Source of the DNA: Pollutimonas sp. M17 | GTDB taxonomy: Bacteria > Pseudomonadota > Gammaproteobacteria > Burkholderiales > Burkholderiaceae_B | NCBI RefSeq assembly: GCF_025836975.1 | Contig: NZ_CP107548.1 | Location: 434,001-498,000 of the forward strand | Reading direction: 5' to 3' | DNA: 64,000 nucleotides | Shown here: positions 16,050 through 24,441 of the stretch, in pieces | How the letters are laid out: each line of letters opens with the position of its first letter | How positions within the stretch are numbered: the stretch's first letter is position 1 | The notes under the pieces: generated by a model | What the model was told of the DNA's origin: nothing | Databases searched by the model: none | What the model saw: only the letters and a program-made list of their open reading frames with translations | Position numbers and translations under genes: made by a program

Positions 16050-16991
16050 ATGGAACATCTTGTCATTTCGCTGCTGAACGGCGTTATCTACGGTCTGCTT
16101 CTGTTCATGGTGTCGGCGGGCCTGACCCTGATATTCGGGATGATGGGCATACTCAATTTCGCCCATGCTTCCTTCTATATGCTGGGGGCCTATTTCGCCT
16201 ATGCCTTGCAGGGCCCGCTGGGATTCTGGGGGGCGATCATCGCCTCGCCGGTGCTGGTCGGGCTGATAGGCGTGGCCGTGGAACGCTACATCCTGCGCCG
16301 GGTCCATCATCACGGCCATGCGCACGAGTTGCTGATCACCTTCGGCCTGTCTTTCATCATTGCGGAGCTGGTCAAGCTGTTCTTTGGCAACTACCCGGTC
16401 AACTACCGGGTTCCCGGCGATCTGGATTTCTCGGCCTTCACGCTGGGGGGATTGAACTACCCCGCCTACCGCGTCTTCATGGGCATCGTCGCCATCTCGA
16501 TGTTCGTCGCCATCTACCAGCTGTTGACCCGCACAAGGGTGGGCATCGTGGTCAGGTCGGCGCTTTATCGCCCCAAGATGGCCGAGGCGCTGGGGCACAA
16601 CGTCCCGCTGGTGTTCATGGGCGTATTCGGAGTCGGGGCCGCCCTGGCGGGACTGGCCGGCGCCGTCGCGGGCGCGTTCTACACGACCAATCCCAACATG
16701 GCGCTGGAACTGGGCGTGATGGTCTTCGTGGTGGTGGTGGTCGGCGGCCTGGGTTCGCTGGGCGGCGCCATGGCGGCATCGTTGCTGATCGGCATTGTGA
16801 CATCCATAGCCGTCGGCATCGATGCCACGCTGGCCGACCTGTTTTCGCTGTTCGGCGCGCGCGAGCTTGCCGAACAGATGGGCGGCATCTTCGTCCTGAA
16901 GGTCTCCAGCCTGGCCGCGACCATTCCCTTTGCGCTGATGCTTCTCGTGCTGCTGCTGCGCCCCAACGGCTTGATGGGAGGCAAGGGCTAA
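16050..16991 (+). CDS. livH: ABC transporter permease, LivH type
   Basis: A 313-residue integral membrane protein with about eight to nine hydrophobic segments and the LivH hallmark 'SAGLTLIFGMMGILNFAHAS' near the N-terminus. It forms the translocation pore with the LivM-type protein encoded immediately downstream (three-base gap). The gene symbol reflects family; the substrate is probably not confined to branched-chain amino acids. Confidence 0.9.
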   Translation: MEHLVISLLNGVIYGLLLFMVSAGLTLIFGMMGILNFAHASFYMLGAYFAYALQGPLGFWGAIIASPVLVGLIGVAVERYILRRVHHHGHAHELLITFGLSFIIAELVKLFFGNYPVNYRVPGDLDFSAFTLGGLNYPAYRVFMGIVAISMFVAIYQLLTRTRVGIVVRSALYRPKMAEALGHNVPLVFMGVFGVGAALAGLAGAVAGAFYTTNPNMALELGVMVFVVVVVGGLGSLGGAMAASLLIGIVTSIAVGIDATLADLFSLFGARELAEQMGGIFVLKVSSLAATIPFALMLLVLLLRPNGLMGGKG

Positions 16992-16994
16992 CTC

Positions 16995-18278
16995 ATGAAG
17001 ACTCGATTCCTTTGGTCCGTGATCGGCCTTGTCCTGCTGGCGGCGGTTCCAGTGGTGCTTTCGCAGGGGCTGGTCAATGCCGCGATCCCCATGCTGATCG
17101 CCGCCCTGTTCGCTTGCGCCTACAACCTTCTATGCGGCCAGGCGGGCATGCTGTCCTTCGGGCATTCCGCGTATTTCGGCGTGGGCGCGTTTTCGACCAT
17201 CCATGCGATGAATGCGCTGGGCGGGGCCGGTCTGCTGCCCACTCCTTTGATGCCGCTGGCCGGCGCCGCCGGCGGGCTGATCTTCGGCGCGGCAGCGGGC
17301 TGGTTCGCGACGCAGCGCACCGGAACCTATTTCGCCATGATCACCCTGGCCATCGCGGAACTGATCCATGCGCTGGCTCCGCATCTCAAAGGCGTTTTCG
17401 GCGGCGAGGCGGGCTTGTCGTCCATGCGCATGCCGGCATGGGGCTTTACATTCGGAACGACCAACGAGGTCTATTACCTGACGCTCGTATGGGTTGCCCT
17501 GTGCCTGGCGCTCTTGTACCTGATTACGCGTACCCCGCTTGGACGCCTTGCGCTGGGCGTGCGCGAGAACAGCCACAGGCTCAGCTTTCTCGGCTACGAA
17601 GTGCATCGCATCAACGTCCTGATCTTCGCCATTTCGGGCATGTTCTCGGGCGTTGCGGGTGCCTTGCAGGTCGTCAGCAACGAGGCGGCGAATTACGTTG
17701 TTTTCGACCCCTCCCTGTCGGCGGCCGTCGTGCTCAACACCTATATCGGAGGAGTCAATGTGTTCCTGGGTCCCGCATTGGGGGCCGCGCTCATGACGTT
17801 TTTCGGATATGCCGTATCGGACATGACGCAATCCTGGCTGCTGTATCAAGGTTTGCTTTTTGTCCTGGTGATGATGTTCATGCCCACCGGCTTGAGCGGG
17901 CTTGCCGTCCTGGCGGCCTCTTCCGCGAAGCGGCATGGGATCAGGGCGGTCGCTCCCGCAGCCGCCCTGTATCTGGCGGCCTTCGCCTGCCTGACCGCCG
18001 CCATTGTCTTTCTTACGGAACTGCTGGGCCGCGTTTTCTCCCAAGACTACAAGGCCTTGTCGCAGGCGGCAGGTTCCGGCGAGCTGCCTTCCGTGCTGCT
18101 CTTTGGCTGGAGCTGGTCTCCCGCCAGTCCGCTTACATGGGTGGTTCCATTGGCCTTGATGGTTCTGGGCATCGCCTGCTGGAGGCTGGCCAGCGGCAGC
18201 ATGCGGCGCCATGCAGCGGCGGGCGCGGCCCTGCATACGGGTGCCGCCGGCGCCGCCGTACAGCGGAGGCCGGCATGA
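16995..18278 (+). CDS. livM: ABC transporter permease, LivM type
   Basis: A 427-residue membrane protein with the LivM signature 'YNLLCGQAGMLSFGHSAYFGVGAF' (in part) near residue 45. It is about 80-100 residues longer than a typical LivM. After the conserved core (to about residue 300) come two more hydrophobic segments and a cytoplasmic-looking alanine/arginine-rich tail. The stop codon overlaps the start of the LivG gene (ATGA), showing translational coupling. Confidence 0.9.
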   Translation: MKTRFLWSVIGLVLLAAVPVVLSQGLVNAAIPMLIAALFACAYNLLCGQAGMLSFGHSAYFGVGAFSTIHAMNALGGAGLLPTPLMPLAGAAGGLIFGAAAGWFATQRTGTYFAMITLAIAELIHALAPHLKGVFGGEAGLSSMRMPAWGFTFGTTNEVYYLTLVWVALCLALLYLITRTPLGRLALGVRENSHRLSFLGYEVHRINVLIFAISGMFSGVAGALQVVSNEAANYVVFDPSLSAAVVLNTYIGGVNVFLGPALGAALMTFFGYAVSDMTQSWLLYQGLLFVLVMMFMPTGLSGLAVLAASSAKRHGIRAVAPAAALYLAAFACLTAAIVFLTELLGRVFSQDYKALSQAAGSGELPSVLLFGWSWSPASPLTWVVPLALMVLGIACWRLASGSMRRHAAAGAALHTGAAGAAVQRRPA

Positions 18279-19030
18279 CGCATCCCGTTTTGAGCCTTCA
18301 CGATCTGAAGAAGTCCTTCGGTGCGACCGAGATCATCCGGGGCGTCAGCCTGTCGCTTCTGCCCGATGAGCGCCACGCAATCATCGGGCCCAACGGGGCG
18401 GGAAAGTCCACGCTGTTTCATTTGATCTCCGGCAATATTCGCCCGAACTCCGGCGAGATACTGCTGGAGGGGCGCTCCATCGTGGGGAAAACGCCTCAAG
18501 CCATCAACCGCCTTGGATTGGCCAGGTCTTTCCAGATCACCAATATATTCCCCCGGCTTACGGTGTATGAAAACATAAGGCTTGCGGTGATGCGGGCGCA
18601 TGGCCTGCAATACTGCTTCTGGCGTTTCGTGAATGCCAACCAGAAAGTCAGGCAGCAAAGCGATCAACTGCTGGAACGGGTCCGGCTGCATCCACGCGCG
18701 GCCACGATAGCGGGCGAGATGTCGTATTCGGAACAGCGCTCGCTGGAAATCGCCATGACGCTGGCGTCCGACCCCAAAGTCATTTTGCTGGATGAACCCA
18801 TGGCCGGCATGTCCAAGGAAGAGACCGCCTACACGACGGCACTGATCAAGGAGGTCACCGTGGGGAGGTCGCTGCTGATTGTCGAGCACGATATGGAAGT
18901 GGTTTTTTCCCTGGGCGACAGGATCAGCGTGCTGGTATATGGGAAGCTGATCGCAAGCGGCACGCCGGATGAGATCCGGCGCAACGCGGACGTGAAAGAG
19001 GCCTATCTGGGCGAGGAGGTCGCGGCATGA
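18275..19030 (+). CDS. livG: ABC transporter ATP-binding protein, LivG type
   Basis: A 251-residue ATPase that starts at ATG 18275, overlapping livM by four bases, with GGAGG at 18265-18269. The Walker A motif GPNGAGKS is intact, Walker B is VILLDEP, and the C-terminus has the LivG tail. The signature motif reads MSYSEQRSLEIA, close to the usual LivG form. It pairs with LivF as the ATPase heterodimer of this importer. Its stop overlaps the livF start (ATGA). Confidence 0.92.
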   Translation: MTHPVLSLHDLKKSFGATEIIRGVSLSLLPDERHAIIGPNGAGKSTLFHLISGNIRPNSGEILLEGRSIVGKTPQAINRLGLARSFQITNIFPRLTVYENIRLAVMRAHGLQYCFWRFVNANQKVRQQSDQLLERVRLHPRAATIAGEMSYSEQRSLEIAMTLASDPKVILLDEPMAGMSKEETAYTTALIKEVTVGRSLLIVEHDMEVVFSLGDRISVLVYGKLIASGTPDEIRRNADVKEAYLGEEVAA

Positions 19031-19746
19031 CAGCCGACAAGCCTTTGCTGTGTGTCGAGAATCTGCACGCGCACTATGGAAAAAGCCATGTCCTGCATGG
19101 CGTATCGCTGCATCTTCAGGCCAATGAAGTGATCAGCCTTATCGGACGCAATGGATCGGGCCGCTCCACGACCCTGAAGGCCATCATGGGCCTGCTGCCT
19201 CCTTCCAGCGGCAGCGTCACGCTGCAGGGAAAACGCATGTCCGGATTGAGGCCTTATGAAATCTGCCGCGCGGGCATTGCCTATGTTCCCGAGGAACGCG
19301 AGGTATTTGCCAACCTGACGGTCGACGAGAACTTGCGCATGGGCGAACAGCCCGGAGTGAAGGGGCCGCAGCGCTGGACCATGGCCCAGATGTTCGACTA
19401 TTTTCCCCGGCTCAAGGAAAGGCGGAACACGCTGGCGGGCAGCCTGTCGGGCGGCGAACAGCAGATGCTCACGATCTGCAGGTCGCTGCTGGGAAATCCC
19501 CAGGCCATCCTGATCGACGAGCCGACCGAGGGCCTGGCTCCGAAAATCGTGGCCGCAGTCGGTGACTGCATCCAGGATATCCATAAAAAGGGCGTCTCGG
19601 TCATTCTGGTCGAGCAGAAGCTGGCGATAGCCCTGAAAGTCTCCACGCGTATATACGTCATGGGGCAGGGGCGCATCGTGTACGAAGGAACCCCGCAGGA
19701 AGTGGCCGGCAACGACCAGCTTCTTGCCGAGTGGCTTGCCGTTTAA
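19027..19746 (+). CDS. livF: ABC transporter ATP-binding protein, LivF type (Walker A Lys to Arg)
   Basis: A 239-residue LivF-type ATPase with signature LSGGEQQML and Walker B ILIDEPTEGL. Its Walker A reads GRNGSGRST: the normally invariant lysine is Arg46 (codon CGC at 19162-19164). Some LivF proteins of betaproteobacteria carry the same change, as far as I recall, so this may be a natural variant with one dominant ATP site in LivG. The start overlaps the livG stop by four bases. Confidence 0.9.
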   Translation: MTADKPLLCVENLHAHYGKSHVLHGVSLHLQANEVISLIGRNGSGRSTTLKAIMGLLPPSSGSVTLQGKRMSGLRPYEICRAGIAYVPEEREVFANLTVDENLRMGEQPGVKGPQRWTMAQMFDYFPRLKERRNTLAGSLSGGEQQMLTICRSLLGNPQAILIDEPTEGLAPKIVAAVGDCIQDIHKKGVSVILVEQKLAIALKVSTRIYVMGQGRIVYEGTPQEVAGNDQLLAEWLAV

Positions 19747-19792
19747 GTCCTGCCGCATGGCGCAGGCAACTGAAGGTCGAGAGTAAATCAAG

Positions 19793-20734
19793 ATGAAACG
19801 AACAAAAGATAAAGTAATCATTACCTGCGCGGTGACGGGCGGCGTGCATACGCCGTCCATGTCGCCCTATCTTCCATTGACGCCGGAGCAGATTGCCGCC
19901 GACGCGATCGCCGCCAGCCAGGCGGGCGCCGCCATACTGCATTTGCACGCGCGAGATCCGGCCGACGGCAGTCCGACTCCGGATCCCGCGGTCTTTCAGC
20001 AGTTCGTTCCGGTGATCAAGCAGTCCACCGATGCGGTCATCAATATCACCACAGGAGGAAGCACCCGGATGAGCCTGGAGGAACGCCTGGCCTATCCCCT
20101 GATCGCAAAGCCGGAAATGTGCTCGCTGAACATGGGCTCGATGAATTTTTCCATTCACCCCGTGGCGCGCAAGATCCCGCACTGGGAGCATGAATGGGAA
20201 AAGCCCTATGTCGAAGGCATGGAAGACCTGATCTTCCGCAATACCTTCAAGGACATCAAGCATATTCTCCGCACGCTGGGCGACGCCCATGGAACGCGTT
20301 TCGAATTCGAATGCTACGACCTGGGCCATCTCTACAACCTGGCCCACTTCGTGAACGAGGGCCTGATCAAGGGACCCTTGTTCATTCAATGCGTGTTCGG
20401 TGTGCTGGGCGGCATGGGCCCGGATCCCGAGAACCTGATTCATATGCGGACCACCGCCGATCGCCTGTTCGGCAGGGAGAACTATCGCTTCTCGGTCCTG
20501 GGCGCCGGCCGGCACCAGATGCCGCTTTCGACGCTGTCGGCCATCATGGGCGGGAACGTCCGGGTGGGGCTTGAAGACAGCCTTTTCCTGAACAAAGGCG
20601 AACTGGCGCCGTCGAGCGCGGAACAGGTTTTGAAGATCCGGCGGATACTGGAGGAGCTGTCCTTCGATATCGCCACCCCCGACGAGGCCCGTGCAATGCT
20701 GGGCCTGAAAGGCGGCGACGCCGTCGGCTTCTAG
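19793..20734 (+). CDS. BKACE-family beta-keto acid cleavage enzyme (DUF849)
   Basis: A 313-residue TIM-barrel enzyme of the 3-keto-5-aminohexanoate cleavage family. The family uses Zn and acetyl-CoA to convert a beta-keto acid into acetoacetate and a new CoA ester. The metal motif HLHAR is near residue 50; 'NITTGGS', 'SLNMGS' and 'FECYDLGHL' are also family-typical. It follows the ABC importer by 46 bases in the same direction, so the imported compound is probably oxidised to a beta-keto acid before cleavage. Which of the many BKACE substrates is used cannot be told. Confidence 0.88.
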   Translation: MKRTKDKVIITCAVTGGVHTPSMSPYLPLTPEQIAADAIAASQAGAAILHLHARDPADGSPTPDPAVFQQFVPVIKQSTDAVINITTGGSTRMSLEERLAYPLIAKPEMCSLNMGSMNFSIHPVARKIPHWEHEWEKPYVEGMEDLIFRNTFKDIKHILRTLGDAHGTRFEFECYDLGHLYNLAHFVNEGLIKGPLFIQCVFGVLGGMGPDPENLIHMRTTADRLFGRENYRFSVLGAGRHQMPLSTLSAIMGGNVRVGLEDSLFLNKGELAPSSAEQVLKIRRILEELSFDIATPDEARAMLGLKGGDAVGF

Positions 20735-20739
20735 CGCTT

Positions 20740-20775
20740 CGCCCGCTTAATCCGCATACGCGGAATGAGCGGGCG
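20740..20775. terminator. hairpin between convergent genes
   Basis: CGCCCGCT (20740-20747) pairs with AGCGGGCG (20768-20775), with an inner TCCGC/GCGGA stem and loop ATAC. It lies between the BKACE gene and the convergent SDR gene. There is no T run on either side, so terminator function is plausible but weakly supported. Confidence 0.45.
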
Positions 20776-20830
20776 GGACGGGATTCATGGCCGAAGCGCG
20801 CGGGCCGCGGGTCCGAGATCCCGGCCGCGA

Positions 20831-21622
20831 TCAAAGATATTCGACATTGCCATCGACACTGATGGCCTGGCCCGTGATGTTCATTGCCGCTGGCGTGGAC
20901 AGGAACAATGCCATCGCGGCAATGTCCTCCATGCTTACCATCCGGCGCAGCGATATCTTTTCCATGTACTGCGCATGCATGGCCTCGTCGCTGATGCCCA
21001 GCGCCTTGGCCCGGTCGCGCATGACGCGGTTCATGCGTTCGCCGGCGACCACACCTGGAAGAATCGCATTCACCCTGATGTTATCGGGCCCCAGTTCGTT
21101 GGCCAGGGTTTTCATGAGGCCGACGATGGCCCATTTGGTGGCGGAGTAGGGCGTACGGAAGGCGTATCCCAGGCGGCCGGCCACGGATGACATCGCGATG
21201 ACATGGGGGTTGCTTTCGGACGCCCTCAGCAGGGGCACCGCTTTTCTCAGAAAATAGAACTGGCTGTTCAGGTTGGTGGAAACGGTACGTTCCCAGGCAG
21301 GCGCGTCCAGTTCATCGATGCCGCCGGTGGGGCCCGCGATGCCCGCGTTATTGACCAGGACATCCAGGCCTTCCAGTGCGATCGAGGCCTGGTCCATGAC
21401 GCGATCGACATCGGCCTGAACACCGACGTCCGCGGCGGCGCCGTGCATGCCTGGGTAGTCGCGCAGCATGCGGGTGATGGCGTCCGCGTCGATATCGCAG
21501 ATGAAGACCCGCGCTCCCGCCTCATGGAAGCCGCCGGCGATCGTGGCGCCTATGCCCGCTGCTCCTCCTGTGATCAGCACCTTCAGCCCCGGGGGCACCT
21601 TCAATAAGTCGGTAATCTTCAT
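20831..21622 (-). CDS. short-chain dehydrogenase/reductase
   Basis: A 263-residue classical SDR. The Rossmann motif TGGAAGIG (19-26), NNAGI, the catalytic Ser in MSSVAG and Tyr-x-x-x-Lys in YSATK are all present. An aspartate in 'ICDID' after the second strand suggests NAD over NADP. It forms a two-gene minus-strand operon with another SDR and faces the BKACE gene. A hydroxy-acid dehydrogenase that supplies the beta-keto acid to BKACE would fit; this is inference. Confidence 0.85.
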   Translation of the reverse strand: MKITDLLKVPPGLKVLITGGAAGIGATIAGGFHEAGARVFICDIDADAITRMLRDYPGMHGAAADVGVQADVDRVMDQASIALEGLDVLVNNAGIAGPTGGIDELDAPAWERTVSTNLNSQFYFLRKAVPLLRASESNPHVIAMSSVAGRLGYAFRTPYSATKWAIVGLMKTLANELGPDNIRVNAILPGVVAGERMNRVMRDRAKALGISDEAMHAQYMEKISLRRMVSMEDIAAMALFLSTPAAMNITGQAISVDGNVEYL

Positions 21623-21658
21623 GGTTGTCTCTGTATGTGAGGGAAGCGCTGGACTTCC

Positions 21659-22399
21659 TTAAAGGGTAAGGCCTCCGCTGGCCTCGATCACCGCGCCGTT
21701 GATGTAGCTGGCCTCGTCGCTGGCCAGGAACGCGTAGATGTTCGCAATTTCCTCGGGCCTGCCCAGCCGCCTCAAGGGCACCTGTTCGCACATCTTGTCC
21801 AACACGGCGTCCGGGACGCTGGAAAGCATGGGCGTCTGGATGAAGCCCGGCGCCACGGCGTTGACCCGTATGCCCTTGGGACCCAGTTCGCGGCACCAGG
21901 TCTTGGTGAACCCTATCACGCCGAATTTCGCCGCGGCATAATTGGTCTGCCCATAGTTGCCGTAGACGCCGACCACGGAGCTGGCGTTGAGGATCACGCC
22001 GCCGCCCTGGGCGATCATCGTGCCGACGACGGCTTGGGCAACATTGAAGACGCCCTTCAGATTGATGTCGATGACCGCATCGAATTGTTCGCTGCTCATC
22101 TTTTCAAGGCGTGCGTCCCGCGTGATTCCCGCGTTGTTCACCAGGGCATCTATTCTCTTGTAGCGGCTCAATGTTTGTGCAACCATCTCGTCGACAGCGG
22201 GCCGGTCGGCGACATCCAATGAAAATCCAATTGCGTCCGCGCCGGCTTCCTTGCAGGCGGCCACTGTCTTGTTCACCGCGTCCTCGTTCAGGTCGCATGC
22301 CACCACGGTTGCGCCTTCGCCGGAAAATTTCAGTGCCGTCGCTTCTCCGATACCCTGGCCTGCGCCGGTAACGATCGCGATTTTTCCTTTTAGTCTCAT
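21659..22399 (-). CDS. short-chain dehydrogenase/reductase (FabG-like)
   Basis: A 246-residue classical SDR starting at ATG 22399 with GGTGGA upstream; a frame extension to 22435 has no site. It shows TGAGQGIG, 'ACDLN' (NAD-type aspartate), NNAGITRD, Ser in NASSVVG and the YAAAK active site. It resembles 3-oxoacyl-ACP reductase FabG, but sits in a catabolic setting, first in the two-SDR operon and divergent from an AraC regulator. Confidence 0.85.
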   Translation of the reverse strand: MRLKGKIAIVTGAGQGIGEATALKFSGEGATVVACDLNEDAVNKTVAACKEAGADAIGFSLDVADRPAVDEMVAQTLSRYKRIDALVNNAGITRDARLEKMSSEQFDAVIDINLKGVFNVAQAVVGTMIAQGGGVILNASSVVGVYGNYGQTNYAAAKFGVIGFTKTWCRELGPKGIRVNAVAPGFIQTPMLSSVPDAVLDKMCEQVPLRRLGRPEEIANIYAFLASDEASYINGAVIEASGGLTL

Positions 22400-22497
22400 A
22401 AATCCACCGCTGTTGGAAGAGCAAATCAAGGGCATCGAGGGCAGGATGCGCCAGGACGCCAGGTGATGTAGCGTGAGCTTAACGAAGTTTCAAATTG
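22400..22497. promoter_or_regulatory. divergent promoter region of the SDR operon and AraC gene
   Basis: About 98 bases between the SDR operon and the AraC-type regulator. A direct repeat CGCCAGG occurs at 22449-22455 and 22457-22463 and could be AraC half-sites, though the 8-base period is shorter than the usual helical spacing. No strong -35/-10 pair stands out. Confidence 0.3.
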
Positions 22498-23583
22498 ATG
22501 ATAAGATCATTAAGGGACATGAGCATATCTTTATCGGCGATTACAGGACTCGATGCCATGCGAAATAAAGCACCACTGTTTAATGAGCCCATCTATGCTC
22601 CCTATAAAATCGCCGCCTTGGTAGAGGTCTTGAGCGAGCAGGGAATTTCGCCGTCATCCAGCCTTGCGGGCAGCGGCGTCGAAGAGGACCGCATCTACGA
22701 TGCCACGGCGCTCACGTCCGTTCGTCAATACGTGGCCGTTTGCAATAACGCGATAGCGCTTGGCGCTCATCCGTCGACTCCTTTCGAGACGGGGGCGCGG
22801 CTGCATCTGTCGGCCTACGGCATGTACGGCTATGCGCTGATGTCCTGCCTTACGATGCGGGATTATTTCAGGCTGGGCGTGAAATACCATACGCTGGCGA
22901 CGCCGACCTTGACCATCGAGTGGTCGGAACACGATGGGAAGGCGGTATGGACTTTTCCCGATGCGCTGCTCTTCAACGAGTCCAGGGAAATCCGGCGCTT
23001 CCTGATCGAGCAGCAATACACGCAGCATGTCACGCATCTGCAGGACGTTTTCGGCAAGCCCTGCCCGCCGCTCAAGGCGTATTTCTCCTATTCCGCGCCC
23101 GCGCATGCGGATCTTTATTCCAAGTACCTGGGGTGTCCTTGCGTCTTCGATCACGAGCAATGCGAACTGCATTACGACGGCGTCATCCTGGACCAGAAAC
23201 CGCATCTGGCCCACAGGCTTACCGCCGCCGTCCTGCAGCAAACCTGCGAGCGCCTGATCGGACAGGCGAAGGTGTCGTCCGGAATTTCGGGCGAGGTGTA
23301 TCAGCGGCTGCTCAGAAGGCCGGGCGAATTTCCCAGCATGGAAATCATCGCGCAGCAGCTGGACATGACACCCCGCAACCTGCGGCGCCGCCTGCAAGCG
23401 GAAAACAGCTCTTTTGCCGCGATCCTGGACGACATCCGGTGTTCACTGGCCGTCGAATACCTCAAGACGACCAAAATGAATACCGACGATATCGCCTTGT
23501 TCCTGGGCTTTTCCGAGCCCACGAACTTCCGGCGCGCCTTCAAGAGGTGGACGGGAAAAACCACGAGCGAATACCGGTCCTGA
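22498..23583 (+). CDS. AraC-family transcriptional regulator (OruR-like)
   Basis: About 361 residues; ATG 22498, 22519 or 22558 may start it, and none has a clear site. The N-terminal 200 residues match the Arabinose_bd/OruR-type sensing domain ('GARLHLSAYGMYGYALMSC' in part). The last 100 residues are a double HTH with 'MDMTPRNLRRRLQAENSSF' (in part) and the AraC signature 'IALFLGFSEPTNFRRAFKRWTG' region. It is divergent from the two SDR genes and close to BKACE and the ABC importer, so it is the likely pathway activator. Confidence 0.88.
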   Translation: MIRSLRDMSISLSAITGLDAMRNKAPLFNEPIYAPYKIAALVEVLSEQGISPSSSLAGSGVEEDRIYDATALTSVRQYVAVCNNAIALGAHPSTPFETGARLHLSAYGMYGYALMSCLTMRDYFRLGVKYHTLATPTLTIEWSEHDGKAVWTFPDALLFNESREIRRFLIEQQYTQHVTHLQDVFGKPCPPLKAYFSYSAPAHADLYSKYLGCPCVFDHEQCELHYDGVILDQKPHLAHRLTAAVLQQTCERLIGQAKVSSGISGEVYQRLLRRPGEFPSMEIIAQQLDMTPRNLRRRLQAENSSFAAILDDIRCSLAVEYLKTTKMNTDDIALFLGFSEPTNFRRAFKRWTGKTTSEYRS

Positions 23584-23608
23584 GCAGCCGGCCGTTCCGC
23601 CCGCAGAC

Positions 23609-24103
23609 TCATGCATTGGCGGCCTCCTGGTTCGCGCCCGCCTGCGCGATGGTGGTCAGCTTCTCATCCGTGGCTTTCTCTTCCGCCATGGTTTCCTTGA
23701 GCAGGTGCAAGGCGTCCGTCTGGCCGAGCTGCTTGGCAATCGTGCATAAAGTGCCATAGCTGGCGATTTCATAGTGCTCCACCTTCTGGGCCGCGGCAAT
23801 TAGCGCCGCATCCAGCAAGGGGCCTTTTTCAATTTCATCCATGACCTCCTTGCCCTCTTCGATGAGGCCTTCCATCGCTATGCATTTCATGCGCTTGAGC
23901 TTGATCCCGCATGTCTCGACTATTTCGTCGATCCTTTCCACCTGGCCCTGGGTTTCCTCCAGATGCTGCTCGAAGGCGGCCACCAGATCGCTATTGCTGG
24001 AAGCTCGCGCCAACTTTGGCAAAGCCTTGGTCAGTTGTTTCTCGGCGCTGTATATGTCGGACAGCATATGGACAAAGAGGTCCTGTAAAGTTTTGGTCGG
24101 CAT
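23609..24103 (-). CDS. ferritin-like DUF892 protein (YciE/YciF family)
   Basis: A 164-residue four-helix-bundle protein that starts at ATG 24103 with GGAG five bases upstream. The opening 'KTLQDLFVHMLSDIYSAEKQLTKALPKLA' (in part) is the YciF signature. The carboxylate and His positions for a dimetal site are present (for example ExxxH in helix 4, 'KVEHYE'). The family is induced by osmotic and oxidative stress in enterobacteria; the precise role is unknown. It stands just before the glycan operon, in the opposite direction. Confidence 0.85.
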   Translation of the reverse strand: MPTKTLQDLFVHMLSDIYSAEKQLTKALPKLARASSNSDLVAAFEQHLEETQGQVERIDEIVETCGIKLKRMKCIAMEGLIEEGKEVMDEIEKGPLLDAALIAAAQKVEHYEIASYGTLCTIAKQLGQTDALHLLKETMAEEKATDEKLTTIAQAGANQEAANA

Positions 24104-24317
24104 GATGACTCCGGATGATGTGCAGTATGGATGGGAATATGCGGCAGCAATCCACGTGCCGCTTTGCGCGTTGGGTTCGACCGGCCACGGGCACGGCAAA
24201 TACCGCATCAATGCCGACATCTTTGTCGTCGACGCGTACTGGCCCGATTTCAAGCCCGACCACCTGTACGAGGCGCTTTCCTGGTTCGAGCGGCAAGACA
24301 GGACCTTGGGAGGCTAG
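24102..24317 (+). CDS. small hypothetical protein (uncertain)
   Basis: A possible 71-residue protein from ATG 24102 or 24105, overlapping the start of the divergent DUF892 gene. From about residue 8 the codons show the strong third-position G/C bias of real genes here. The peptide (RINADIFVV, YWPDFKPDHLYEALSWFER) looks like folded protein rather than noise. There is no recognisable ribosome binding site and no family I can name. It may be a small gene or the remnant of a larger one. Confidence 0.3.
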   Translation: MMTPDDVQYGWEYAAAIHVPLCALGSTGHGHGKYRINADIFVVDAYWPDFKPDHLYEALSWFERQDRTLGG

Positions 24318-24441
24318 CTGGCACAAGGAATGCTGAAAGGGCTGCGCTCCCCAAACGGGCGTCGCCTCTTGGTGTGCGGGGCCGCTGTCACATGACCCTC
24401 ATGCAGGAACCACGCTCCCTTCCTCTCTTCAAAGGTTGATC

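Noticed and set aside
17012-18274. The long frame running through livM out of phase and into livG.
   Set aside because: Only the part from 18275 (LivG) has protein motifs; the upstream 421 codons are the livM gene read in the wrong frame.
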